Assembly: GCF_902859625.1 (NCBI RefSeq)
Contig: NZ_CADIJX010000002.1
Span: forward strand, 744,001-808,000
DNA: 64,000 nucleotides
Direction: 5' to 3'
Source of the DNA: Achromobacter pestifer
GTDB lineage: Bacteria > Pseudomonadota > Gammaproteobacteria > Burkholderiales > Burkholderiaceae_B
Shown: positions 57,170-64,000 of the stretch, in pieces
Layout: every line of letters begins with the position of its first letter
How positions within the stretch are numbered: the first letter of the stretch is position 1
The notes under the pieces: model-generated
The model's input: the letters and a program-made list of their open reading frames with translations, nothing else
The model's database searches: none
What the model was told of the DNA's origin: nothing
Made by a program: the position numbers and the translations under genes

Positions 57170-57224
57170 GTTACTGACCGGTACGTATTGGGATTTGCGA
57201 ATAGTACGTACCGGTCAGTAACAT
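57168..57224. promoter_or_regulatory. Double TetR operator with perfect 20-bp inverted arms
   Basis: Arm 57168-57187 is exactly the reverse complement of 57205-57224, with a 17-bp spacer. Each arm carries a smaller imperfect palindrome centred on ACCGGT (centres 57179.5 and 57212.5, 33 bp or about three turns apart). Two TetR dimers could thus bind on the same face, between the divergent MFS and tetR genes. Confidence 0.8.
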
Positions 57225-57304
57225 CGTCAAGCAGTTTTTTGGCGACCCTGTTTCAGGGCGGCTTCATCGCTAGCGGAGCCGTTCTCAGGAAAAGGAGCCT
57301 CTGT

Positions 57305-57922
57305 ATGGCCAGCAAGACATCTTCCTCAATGCACACGGCGGATGCAGCCACGGTCAAGCCGTTGTTGGCGGCTGACCGCATCCGCAAGACCGCGCGCGAA
57401 ATGTTCTATCGCGACGGTATCCGCGCCGTCGGCGTGGACGCCATCGTCAATCAGGCCGGTGTCACCAAACCCAGCCTGTACCGCAGCTTTTCGTCCAAGG
57501 ACGAGTTGGCGGCCACCTATCTGCGCGATTACGACGCCGAGTTCTGGGCCCGGTTCGACGCCGCGTGCGCCGCCCATCCCGGCAATCCACGCGCCCAGTT
57601 GCTGGAGTATCTGTCGGGGCTGAGCCAGCGCGCCGTGCAGTGCGGGTATCGGGGATGCGGGCTGACCAATGCGGCGGTCGAGTATCCCGAGGCCGAGCAT
57701 CCGGCCCGCGCGGTCGCCGTCGAGCACAAGCAGGTCTTGCGCCGCAGGCTGAACGAGATGGCGGCAGGCATGGGGGCGCGTGACCCCGAGGCGCTCGCCG
57801 ATGGATTGCTGCTGGTGATCGAGGGCGCCTTCGTCTCCAGTCAGCTGTTTGGCGAGGACGGGCCTGCTGGAAGGGTGGCTGACACGGCCGACAGGCTGAT
57901 CCAGGCATATCTATCCGCCTGA
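57305..57922 (+). CDS. TetR-family transcriptional regulator
   Basis: 205 residues. The N-terminal TetR DNA-binding domain (about residues 25-75) has MFYRDGIRAVGVDAIVNQAG and VTKPSLYRSFSSKDELAATYL. The C-terminal ligand domain is variable, with two cysteines in QCGYRGCGLTNAA that might sense electrophiles or redox. ATG 57305 follows AAAAGGAG. It is divergent from the MFS gene across the 20-bp double operator and is probably its repressor and its own. Confidence 0.92.
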   Translation: MASKTSSSMHTADAATVKPLLAADRIRKTAREMFYRDGIRAVGVDAIVNQAGVTKPSLYRSFSSKDELAATYLRDYDAEFWARFDAACAAHPGNPRAQLLEYLSGLSQRAVQCGYRGCGLTNAAVEYPEAEHPARAVAVEHKQVLRRRLNEMAAGMGARDPEALADGLLLVIEGAFVSSQLFGEDGPAGRVADTADRLIQAYLSA

Positions 57923-58102
57923 CGGCATATTGCGCTGCACAAAATCAGTGCTTAATGTGGTGCCGCATGCACCGTTATGGTGGTGTTTGTACCCATTGCG
58001 CAACGATCAAAATAATGGTTGATATTTCCATTGCAACGCAGCAAACGCGGGTCTAACATGAATTCGTGTTGTCCCACATCGCGCTTTCTCAAGGAGAGAA
58101 TC

Positions 58103-58324
58103 ATGAGCGATACCGCGTTGAAAAATGCCCGTATGTCGGATGCGCTGGAGCGGTCCTTGATCCGCGAGGCCGTCAAAGCGGAAACCCTGTCCGGCCCGTT
58201 CAATCGCAGCAGCTGGCTGCGCCTGAAAGTGCGCCTGGCCTCCTGGGGCGGTGCCGTCGGTGAAGTCCTGCATGACATGGATGCCGGCCGCCAGCAGCAC
58301 CCGGTGATCTCCGCCCACCACTGA
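58103..58324 (+). CDS. Small protein of unknown function
   Basis: 73 residues, not recognised. Evidence that it is real: a strong AAGGAGAG ribosome site seven bases before ATG 58103, normal codon use, and an intrinsic terminator 20 bp after the stop. It is charged, with no membrane segment or signal peptide (contains RSSWLRLKVRLASWGGAVGEV and ends in two histidines). It sits alone between tetR and mntH. Could be a small regulatory or stress protein; nothing supports a specific role. Confidence 0.65.
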   Translation: MSDTALKNARMSDALERSLIREAVKAETLSGPFNRSSWLRLKVRLASWGGAVGEVLHDMDAGRQQHPVISAHH

Positions 58325-58342
58325 GCACAAGCGGTCAGCCAG

Positions 58343-58374
58343 AAAAAAGCGCCAGCATTTGCTGGCGTTTTTTC
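58343..58374. terminator. Bidirectional terminator between small ORF and mntH
   Basis: CGCCAGC (58350-58356) / GCTGGCG (58361-58367) with A-run on the left and T6 on the right, serving both convergent genes. Confidence 0.9.
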
Positions 58375-58418
58375 TTTGGGGTGCGCCCAGGCGGCGCGAT
58401 GACGCCAACCGTGTTGGG

Positions 58419-59708
58419 TCAGACCACCATATCCACGAGCAGGTACCCGTCCAGGATGACGATGCCGACCGTCGCGCCGACGGCCGCCCAGGCCCAGGCG
58501 CCGCGCAGCGCGTACTGGCCCATCAGCCGTTTACGGCAAGCCAGCAGCACCAGTGGACCCAGCGCGAAGGGCAGAGCCAGGCTCAGGATGACCTGGCTCA
58601 ACACCAGCAGTTCGTCGGGATCCTTGCCACCCGTGAAAATCAACAGGCCCACGGCGGCGGCTCCCGCGACCAGCCGCGTCATCAGGGCGCGGCGGCGATC
58701 CGACCAATTGCTGCGGATCTGGAAACCCTTGGACAGGATGCGTCCAGCCAGCACGCCCGTGATCGTGGAGCTTTGGCCGGCCGCATACAGCGCCACGGCA
58801 AAGACGATGGCGGCGCCGACACCCAGGGTCTGGCCGATCACGGCGTGGGCGTCGTCCAGGCTGGACACGATCAGCCCGGAACCCGACAGCGACGCCGCCG
58901 CCACGATCATGATGGCGGAGTTGATCAACATGGCAACGCCCAACGACACGATGGTGTCGTTGCGGGCCACGCGCATCGCCATGTCGCGAGCGGTCGGCGG
59001 CAACGCTTTGGCGCGCTCGGCCAACGAGCCTGAATGCAGGTACAGGTTGTGAGGCATCAGGGTGGCGCCCAAGATGCCCAGTGCAATCAGGAAGCCTTGT
59101 GGATCGCGCAGGGCGCGGCCGGTTTGCGTGACGCCATGTGCAACTTCGGTCCAGGCCGGGTTCGCCTTGAACAGCAGGAACACGAACGACGCAGCCACCA
59201 CCGCCAGCAGCACCGCGATGACGCGCTCGTGGCGGTCAGCGTTGCCGCGAGTCAGTGCCAACACGGCGAAGGTGCCGACGCCAGTCACGGCCACGCCGGC
59301 AATCAGGGGCAGGTCGAACAGCAGCCGCAGCGCAATCGCGCCGCCGATCAATTCAGCCAGGGCGGTTGCCAGGATGGCCGCTTCACCGGCCAGCCATGCG
59401 GTCTTGGACCAACGTGGCGATAGGTGCTGGGCGGTCAGCGATGCCAGGTCCTGGCCGGTGGCCAGCGCCAGTCGCGAGACCAGGATCTGGAAACCCAGCG
59501 CCAGAAAGGCCGAGACAATGACGACCATCAGCAGCCCGTACCCGAAGCCGCTGCCGCCGGCGATATCGGTGGCCCAATTGCCGGGGTCGATGTAGCCCAC
59601 GGCCACCAGGATGCCGGAGCCGACCATGCGCCGCAGGTTCGCCGACACCTGGGCGTCTTGCGCAAAGGCGGTCTTGCCGCCTGATATCGCGTAGATGAAT
59701 CGGGTCAT
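58419..59708 (-). CDS. mntH: Nramp-family Mn2+/Fe2+ transporter MntH
   Basis: 429 residues, about 11 membrane helices. Proton-coupled divalent metal importer. The metal-site motifs are intact: DPGN at residues 41-44 (GYIDPGNWATD) and LMPHNLYLHS in the sixth helix. ATG 59708 has a CAGGAG ribosome site that directly abuts a Fur-type box at 59719-59733, so iron- or manganese-responsive repression is expected. Ends at the bidirectional terminator at 58343-58374. Confidence 0.96.
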   Translation of the reverse strand: MTRFIYAISGGKTAFAQDAQVSANLRRMVGSGILVAVGYIDPGNWATDIAGGSGFGYGLLMVVIVSAFLALGFQILVSRLALATGQDLASLTAQHLSPRWSKTAWLAGEAAILATALAELIGGAIALRLLFDLPLIAGVAVTGVGTFAVLALTRGNADRHERVIAVLLAVVAASFVFLLFKANPAWTEVAHGVTQTGRALRDPQGFLIALGILGATLMPHNLYLHSGSLAERAKALPPTARDMAMRVARNDTIVSLGVAMLINSAIMIVAAASLSGSGLIVSSLDDAHAVIGQTLGVGAAIVFAVALYAAGQSSTITGVLAGRILSKGFQIRSNWSDRRRALMTRLVAGAAAVGLLIFTGGKDPDELLVLSQVILSLALPFALGPLVLLACRKRLMGQYALRGAWAWAAVGATVGIVILDGYLLVDMVV

Positions 59709-59718
59709 GCGACACTCC

Positions 59719-59733
59719 TGAGAATGATTCTCA
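59719..59733 (-). promoter_or_regulatory. Fur-type box upstream of mntH
   Basis: TGAGAATGATTCTCA is a perfect 7-1-7 inverted repeat fitting the Fur core TGANAATNATTNTCA. It ends 10 bp before the mntH ATG, next to the ribosome site, so binding would block transcription. MntR/Mur could also use it. Confidence 0.8.
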
Positions 59734-59802
59734 TTGTCTAGAAGTGAACGCCGGCCGTCAAATTGATTTTGAGCAAGCCCGGGATAGGGCCGCCCAATGA
59801 CG

Positions 59803-59838
59803 CTTCAATGGCGTGCCCGGCGGACACGCCATTGGAAG
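59803..59838 (-). terminator. Hairpin after the OsmC-family gene
   Basis: CAATGGCGTG (59806-59815) pairs with CACGCCATTG (59825-59834) and the stem extends with one bulge. It lies eight bases past the stop but lacks a T-run, so termination is uncertain. Confidence 0.4.
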
Positions 59839-59845
59839 CAGGGGG

Positions 59846-60271
59846 TCAGGACTTGAGCTTGGCGTCCATGGTGATCTTGGCTTTGAGTACCTTGGACACC
59901 GGGCAACCGGTTTCGGCCTTGCGGGCAGCGTCTTCAAAGGCCTGGGCGGTGGCGCCGGGGATGACGGCTTCCACGGTCAGATGAACGGCGGTGATGGAAA
60001 AGCCATCGTCCACCTTGTCCAGCGTGACTTCGGCCTTGGTGTCCAGGCTGGTCGCGACCATGCCGGATTCGGCCAGGATATTGGACAAGGCCATGGTGAA
60101 GCAGCCGGCGTGGGCCGCGCCCAGCAGTTCTTCGGGATTGGTGCCCGGGGTGTCGCCAAAGCGGGTGTTGAAGCCGTAAGGCTGGCTTTTAAGCGCACCG
60201 CTTTGGGTGGAGATCGTGCCCTTGCCAGTCTTCAGATCGCCCGACCAGGCGGCGGATGCGGTTTTCTTCAT
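59846..60271 (-). CDS. osmC: OsmC-family peroxiredoxin
   Basis: 141 residues. A thiol peroxidase that reduces organic hydroperoxides: the peroxidatic Cys57 in LLGAAHAGCFTMAL and resolving Cys123 in AETGCPVSKVL. The sequence NPEELLGAAHAGC and SKVLKAKI are closer to OsmC than to Ohr. ATG 60271 follows CAGGAG; a longer in-frame start at 60481 would begin inside the tandem repeats and is rejected. Divergent from a solitary ABC receptor. Confidence 0.93.
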   Translation of the reverse strand: MKKTASAAWSGDLKTGKGTISTQSGALKSQPYGFNTRFGDTPGTNPEELLGAAHAGCFTMALSNILAESGMVATSLDTKAEVTLDKVDDGFSITAVHLTVEAVIPGATAQAFEDAARKAETGCPVSKVLKAKITMDAKLKS

Positions 60272-60444
60272 AAGGACTCCTGTTGAGGGGGCGCGCTCGT
60301 TGCGAGCGCGTCCGGTGCGGGGATGCGATCCGCCGCGACGGGCGGTGCATGTTGCCGAAGGCGGCATCATTGATGATACGGCGGGGCCGGGGGGCAGGCG
60401 CAGAATCCACCGGTGCGCAACGGCAAGCCGATGTAACGGCACGG

Positions 60445-60549
60445 GATGCAGGCACGAGAGGTGGGCATGAGATGCAGGCAAGAGATGCAGGCAAGAGAGG
60501 CGGGCAAGGGACGGCAGGTAAGGGACGGCAGGTAAGGGACGGCGCGCAG
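60445..60549. repeat. Tandem 13-14 bp repeats in intergenic region
   Basis: Seven consecutive units and a partial one: GATGCAGGCACGA, GAGGTGGGCATGA, GATGCAGGCAAGA twice, GAGGCGGGCAAGG, GACGGCAGGTAAGG twice. The array lies in the 365-bp spacer between divergent osmC and the ABC receptor gene. Otherwise the spacer shows no gene. Such arrays vary in unit number between strains. Confidence 0.8.
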
Positions 60550-60636
60550 CAAATGGCAGCAGGTAAGCCGAAGCGCTCGGTTTCCATCAGGCAAAATAGC
60601 GGCATCTCTTTTCATTTCTCTCCAAGAGCCGTCGTC

Positions 60637-61791
60637 ATGCCTCGCCATTTCCTTCGTTACGCCTGCGCCGCCGCGCTGGTCTTTCCCGTTTTGTCCGTTC
60701 AAGCCGAAGTCGTGATCGGCGTGGACGTGTCCACCACGGGGCCCGCCGCCGCCATCGGCATCCAGACCAATAACGCGATCCGTCTGTGGCCGAACACGCT
60801 GGGCGGCGAACCGGCGCGATACGTGGTGCTGGACGACGGCACCGATGTCAGCCGTGCCGTGAAGAACATGCGCAAGCTGACGTCCGAAGACAATGTCGAC
60901 GCCATCGTCGGCCCCAACACCACGGCGGCGGCGCTGGCCGGGCTGGACGTGCTGGCCGAAACCAAGACGCCGATGATCGCGCTTGCGGCCTCCAGCGTCA
61001 TCGTGGAGCCCTTGTCCGATCCCAAGCGCGCCTGGGCCTTCAAGATGCCGCAGAACGATTCGCTGATGGCGGCCGTCCTGGTGGAAGACATGAAGAAGAA
61101 GGGCCTGAAGAACGTGGCCTTTATTGGATTCGCGGATTCGTATGGCGACAGCTGGTGGAAGGAATTCACGGCCGCCGCGGGCAACGATCTGAAGATCGTG
61201 GCGCAAGAGCGTTTTCAACGCACCGATGCATCGGTGGTGGGCCAGGCGCTGAAGATCATTGCGGCCAAGCCGGACGCGGTGCTGATCGCCGGAGCGGGCA
61301 CGCCGTCCGCCTTGCCGCAGAAGACGCTGCTGGAACGCGGCTACACCGGGGCCATCTACCAAACGCACGGCATTGGCACGCTGGAGTTCCTGCAAGTGGG
61401 CGGCAGGGACGTGGAAGGCACCCTGTTCCCGACCGGCCCGGGCGTGGTGGCGCGCGAACTTCCGGACAGCAACCCCGTCAAGAAAGTGGCCGTGGCGTTT
61501 GCCGACAAATACGAAGGGCAATACGGCGCCAACACCCTGACGCAATTCGCGGGTGATGCCTATGGCGCCTGGATGTTGCTGGATTCCGCCGTGGCTCGGG
61601 CGCTGAAGACGGGGGCAAAGCCCGGTACGCCGGAATTCCGCCTGGCCTTGCGCGACGCCTTGGAAACGACTCAGGACCTGGTTGTGCCCAATGGCGTGCT
61701 GAATATCTCGAAGGACAATCATCAGGGTTTCGACGAACGCGCACGGGTCATGGGGGTCGTCAAGAACGGCCGGTTCTCGTATGCGCAGTAA
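60637..61791 (+). CDS. Solitary ABC transporter substrate-binding protein (branched-chain amino acid type)
   Basis: 384 residues. A signal peptide ends at VQA (residue 23) and leads to a type I periplasmic-binding fold: EVVIGVDVSTTGPAAAIGIQTNNAI, DAIVGPNTTAAALAGLDVLAE and VAFIGFADSYGDSWWKEF. Related to LivJ/aromatic-acid receptors, but it has no neighbouring permease or ATPase. ATG 60637 has only a weak site (CCAAGAG). It ends before a clear terminator at 61885, so it is monocistronic and must share a transporter such as the liv system or another. Ligand unknown. Confidence 0.9.
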   Translation: MPRHFLRYACAAALVFPVLSVQAEVVIGVDVSTTGPAAAIGIQTNNAIRLWPNTLGGEPARYVVLDDGTDVSRAVKNMRKLTSEDNVDAIVGPNTTAAALAGLDVLAETKTPMIALAASSVIVEPLSDPKRAWAFKMPQNDSLMAAVLVEDMKKKGLKNVAFIGFADSYGDSWWKEFTAAAGNDLKIVAQERFQRTDASVVGQALKIIAAKPDAVLIAGAGTPSALPQKTLLERGYTGAIYQTHGIGTLEFLQVGGRDVEGTLFPTGPGVVARELPDSNPVKKVAVAFADKYEGQYGANTLTQFAGDAYGAWMLLDSAVARALKTGAKPGTPEFRLALRDALETTQDLVVPNGVLNISKDNHQGFDERARVMGVVKNGRFSYAQ

Positions 61792-61884
61792 GGAAATCGG
61801 GGTGGGCTTTCCGCGCTGATCAGGCGCTGACATAAATTACTACTGTTCGTAACGTGTTCTAACGTTCCATAGGGCAACACCCCC

Positions 61885-61909
61885 AAAAGCAGGCTTAAGG
61901 CCTGCTTTT
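61885..61909 (+). terminator. Intrinsic terminator after the solitary ABC receptor
   Basis: AAAAGCAGGC / GCCTGCTTTT around TTAAG with a trailing T-run. Confidence 0.9.
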
Positions 61910-62001
61910 TTACGCCTATATGATTCGTGTCGAAATCATTTAATAGCGTATTATTTTTAGTGAAGCCATGCACCTAGAAATAAATACGGGAGAAAATATC
62001 C

Positions 62002-62916
62002 ATGACCTTGCTTCGATCCAGACGCATGCTGTTGGCCTTGAGCCTGGGCGTGTTGGCCGCATGTTCCGACTCGGGCGCCGATAAGGCCGCCCCGGTGGCC
62101 GGTGGTGCGCCCGCAGGCGCCACCAGCACCCTGGACGCGGCCAAAGCCGCCGGCAAGATCCGCATCGGATACGCCAATGAGGCGCCGTTTGCCTACATGG
62201 ACAGCAAGGAAGCCAAGGTCACGGGGGAATCCGTCGAGATCGCTCGCGTCGTGCTCAAGCGCATGGGTATCAACGAGGTGGAAGGCGTGCTGACGGAGTT
62301 CGGTTCGCTGATTCCCGGCCTTGCCGCAAAACGTTTCGACATCATCGCCGCCGGCATGTACGTGACGCCTGAGCGTTGCCAGCAGGTGGCATTCTCGGAC
62401 CCGACGTATGGGGTGGGCGAGGCCTTTCTGGTGAAGCAGGGCAACCCGAAGAATCTGCATAGCTACGAAGACGTGGTGAAGAATCCCGACGCCAAGCTGG
62501 GCGTGGTGGTAGGCGCCATCGAGGGCGATTACGCCCAAAAAGTAAAGATTCCGGCTGGTCAGGTAGTGGTGTTTCCGGATGCCGTCAGCGCCTTGTCGGG
62601 CGTGCAGGCCGGACGAGCCGACGCTTATGCCGCCACCGCCTTGACGATCAACGACCTGATGGGCAAGACCCAGGACGGCAGCGGCCTGGAAAAGGCAGAT
62701 CCGTTCACCGACCCGGTGATCGACGGCAAGGGCGTGCGTGGCTATGGCGCTTATGCGTTCCGCACGGATGACAAGGCCTTCGCCGACGCCTTCAACGCGG
62801 AATTGGCCAAGTACATCGGCACGGACGAGCACAAGAAACTGGTGGCGCCCTTCGGCTTTACCGACCAGGAGCTACCCCAGGGGATCACCGCCGCCAAGCT
62901 TTGCGCCGGACAGTAA
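62002..62916 (+). CDS. ehuB: Amino-acid/ectoine-type ABC transporter substrate-binding lipoprotein (EhuB-like)
   Basis: 304 residues. A lipoprotein signal ends in LAAC (Cys21), then a Ser/Ala-rich linker and a type II binding fold: IRIGYANEAPFAYMDSKEAKVTGESVEIARVVLKRMGI in pieces, DIIAAGMYVTPERCQQVAFSDPTYG, and GYGAYAFRTDDKAFADAFNAEL. The layout and C-terminal GFTDQELPQGITAAKLCAGQ recall ectoine/hydroxyectoine receptor EhuB. ATG 62002 follows GGGAGA. It is followed by two permease genes. The ectoine ligand is inferred; other polar amino acids are possible. Confidence 0.85.
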   Translation: MTLLRSRRMLLALSLGVLAACSDSGADKAAPVAGGAPAGATSTLDAAKAAGKIRIGYANEAPFAYMDSKEAKVTGESVEIARVVLKRMGINEVEGVLTEFGSLIPGLAAKRFDIIAAGMYVTPERCQQVAFSDPTYGVGEAFLVKQGNPKNLHSYEDVVKNPDAKLGVVVGAIEGDYAQKVKIPAGQVVVFPDAVSALSGVQAGRADAYAATALTINDLMGKTQDGSGLEKADPFTDPVIDGKGVRGYGAYAFRTDDKAFADAFNAELAKYIGTDEHKKLVAPFGFTDQELPQGITAAKLCAGQ

Positions 62917-62925
62917 GGGGCGCCG

Positions 62926-63579
62926 ATGCAGCTGATTTCAGAGCACATCGCGGAGCTGGTGCCGCCCCTGCTTGAGGGCTTGGCCGTCACGCTTCAAATC
63001 ATGGCGGGGGCCGTCGTGCTGGCGGTGCCGCTGGCGCTGGCCTCGGGCATCGGGCGCTTGTCGCCCCTGCGGCCCGTGCGCTGGCTGGCATCGGTCTATG
63101 TCGAGGTCTTCCGAGGCACGTCAGCGCTGGTGCAGTTGTTCTGGTTCTATTTCGTGCTGCCGCTTTTCGGCGTCCAACTGCCGGCCATGCTGGTGGGGAT
63201 CGTGGTGCTGGCGCTGAATGCCGGCGCCTACGGAGCCGAAGTGGTGCGCGGCGCAATCCGTGCCGTGCCGCCCGGCCAACGCGAAGCGGGCGTGGCGTTG
63301 AACCTGACCCGCGGGCAGATCCTGCGTCGCATCGTGGTGCCGCAGGCGGTGCCCGCGATGTTGCCGCCAGCCGGCAACCTGTTGATTGAATTGATGAAGA
63401 ACACGGCGCTGGTGTCGTTGATCACCATCACCGACCTGACGTTCCGAGGGCAGCTGCTGCGCAGCGAAACCCTGCGCACCACCGAGATCTTCACCCTGAT
63501 GCTGCTGATGTACTTTGCCGTGGCCTTGTTGATCACGGCGGGCGTGCGCCTGCTTGAGCGGAGGGTCCGCGTCCGATGA
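62926..63579 (+). CDS. ehuC: Polar amino-acid ABC transporter permease (EhuC-like)
   Basis: 217 residues, about five membrane helices. It belongs to the HisM/GltK permease family: FRGTSALVQLFWFYFVLPLFG near the middle, and the ATPase-contact EAA loop AVPPGQREAGVALNLTRGQILRRIVVPQA. It starts nine bases after the receptor gene and overlaps the next permease by four bases (ATGA), so the two pore subunits are translated together. Confidence 0.88.
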   Translation: MQLISEHIAELVPPLLEGLAVTLQIMAGAVVLAVPLALASGIGRLSPLRPVRWLASVYVEVFRGTSALVQLFWFYFVLPLFGVQLPAMLVGIVVLALNAGAYGAEVVRGAIRAVPPGQREAGVALNLTRGQILRRIVVPQAVPAMLPPAGNLLIELMKNTALVSLITITDLTFRGQLLRSETLRTTEIFTLMLLMYFAVALLITAGVRLLERRVRVR

Positions 63580-64000
63580 CACCGATATTCGATTGGTCTT
63601 TCGCGCTGGAAATTCTGCCCACGCTGGGTTCCGCCTTGGTCATCACCATTCAGGCGACGGTACTGGGCATGCTGGTGGCGGTCACGTTGGGGTTGGCGCT
63701 GGCGATGCTGCGCCGGTCGCGGCTGCGCATCGTGTCACTGCCTACCGCGTTCTTGATCGAGTTCGTGCGTAGTACGCCGTTGCTGGTGCAGATGTATTTC
63801 CTGTTCTACGTGCTGCCGCTGACGGGGGCGCAGATGTCGCCGCTCACCACCGGCATCGTGGCGCTGGGGCTGCACTACGCCACGTACTGCGCCGAGGTCT
63901 ACCGCGCAGGCATCGAGGCGGTGCCACGCGGGCAATGGGAAGCGGCTTGCGCGCTGAACATGTCGCGTTGGCGCACCGCCGTCGCGGTGGTGCTGCCGCA
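63576..64000 (+). CDS. ehuD: Polar amino-acid ABC transporter permease (EhuD-like), cut by window end
   Basis: 141 codons visible; the C-terminus is off the right edge. WSFALEILPTLGSALVITIQ opens the protein, and FLIEFVRSTPLLVQMYFLFYVLP and the EAA loop VPRGQWEAACALNMSRWRTAV identify the second HisM-type permease. It pairs with the overlapping upstream permease. An ATPase gene is expected just beyond the window. Confidence 0.87.
   Translation, partial: MTPIFDWSFALEILPTLGSALVITIQATVLGMLVAVTLGLALAMLRRSRLRIVSLPTAFLIEFVRSTPLLVQMYFLFYVLPLTGAQMSPLTTGIVALGLHYATYCAEVYRAGIEAVPRGQWEAACALNMSRWRTAVAVVLP

Noticed and set aside
60445-60549. CRISPR array
   Set aside because: Units are 13-14 bp, directly adjacent without spacers, and no cas genes are present; it is a simple tandem repeat.

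Overview
The window is a GC-rich bacterial chromosome segment that looks like Alcaligenaceae, most likely Achromobacter (possibly Bordetella). The reasons are the lpxK / Trm112 / kdsB / adk gene order, three stand-alone Bug-family (tripartite tricarboxylate) receptors beside FCD-GntR regulators, and the overall beta-proteobacterial protein set. I saw no rRNA, tRNA, CRISPR array, phage or insertion sequence. Most of the DNA is coding, with short spacers that hold clear terminators and several well-formed operator palindromes.

Layout. 1-6048: a sugar-acid / organic-acid utilisation cluster. A Bug receptor is transcribed leftward; divergent from it are a DapA-like aldolase/dehydratase, a GntR regulator, an Ldh2-type dehydrogenase, a second Bug receptor and a GarL-like aldolase. 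Two GntR-type operators sit in the divergent promoter. 6104-8367: lysA and its divergent activator lysR. 8541-10074: rpsT, then an orphan FecR-like protein. 10267-16722 (leftward): murJ, then an envelope/housekeeping group exbB-exbD-lpxK-trm112-kdsB-adk-SDR. 17075-22508: xseA, a very large exported ankyrin-repeat protein, and sodB. 22795-27348: a chemoreceptor, a ClC chloride channel and a PcaF-type thiolase. 27462-28315: DUF192 protein and a cold-shock protein.

28542-42523: clpS and clpA, normally neighbours, are separated by a macroglobulin/PBP1C pair (yfhM-like and pbpC). clpA then runs with overlapping codons into pqiABC. 42668-46489: the trifunctional PutA, preceded by palindromes on one helical face that resemble PutA operators. 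46732-51575: a complete livKHMGF branched-chain amino-acid ABC transporter, with hairpins between livK and livH. 51661-51826: a 37-bp perfect inverted repeat that looks like a palindromic intergenic element.

51904-55867: a second acid-catabolism module (Bug receptor, crotonase-fold protein, family III CoA-transferase, divergent GntR). 55883-57922: an MFS transporter and a TetR regulator sharing a promoter that carries a perfect 20-bp inverted repeat. 58103-60271: a small unknown protein, mntH with a Fur-type box, and an OsmC/Ohr-like peroxidase. 60637-64000: a solitary ABC receptor, then an ehuBCD-like polar amino-acid/ectoine importer that runs off the right edge.

The window is mostly ordinary core and metabolic chromosome; I did not find a convincing new defence or mobile system. 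The observations most worth checking are the regulatory palindromes (putA, tetR/MFS, GntR, DnaA-box pair), the split clpS/clpA locus, the crotonase lacking both catalytic glutamates, the orphan FecR, the 37-bp inverted-repeat element and the large ankyrin protein beside sodB.
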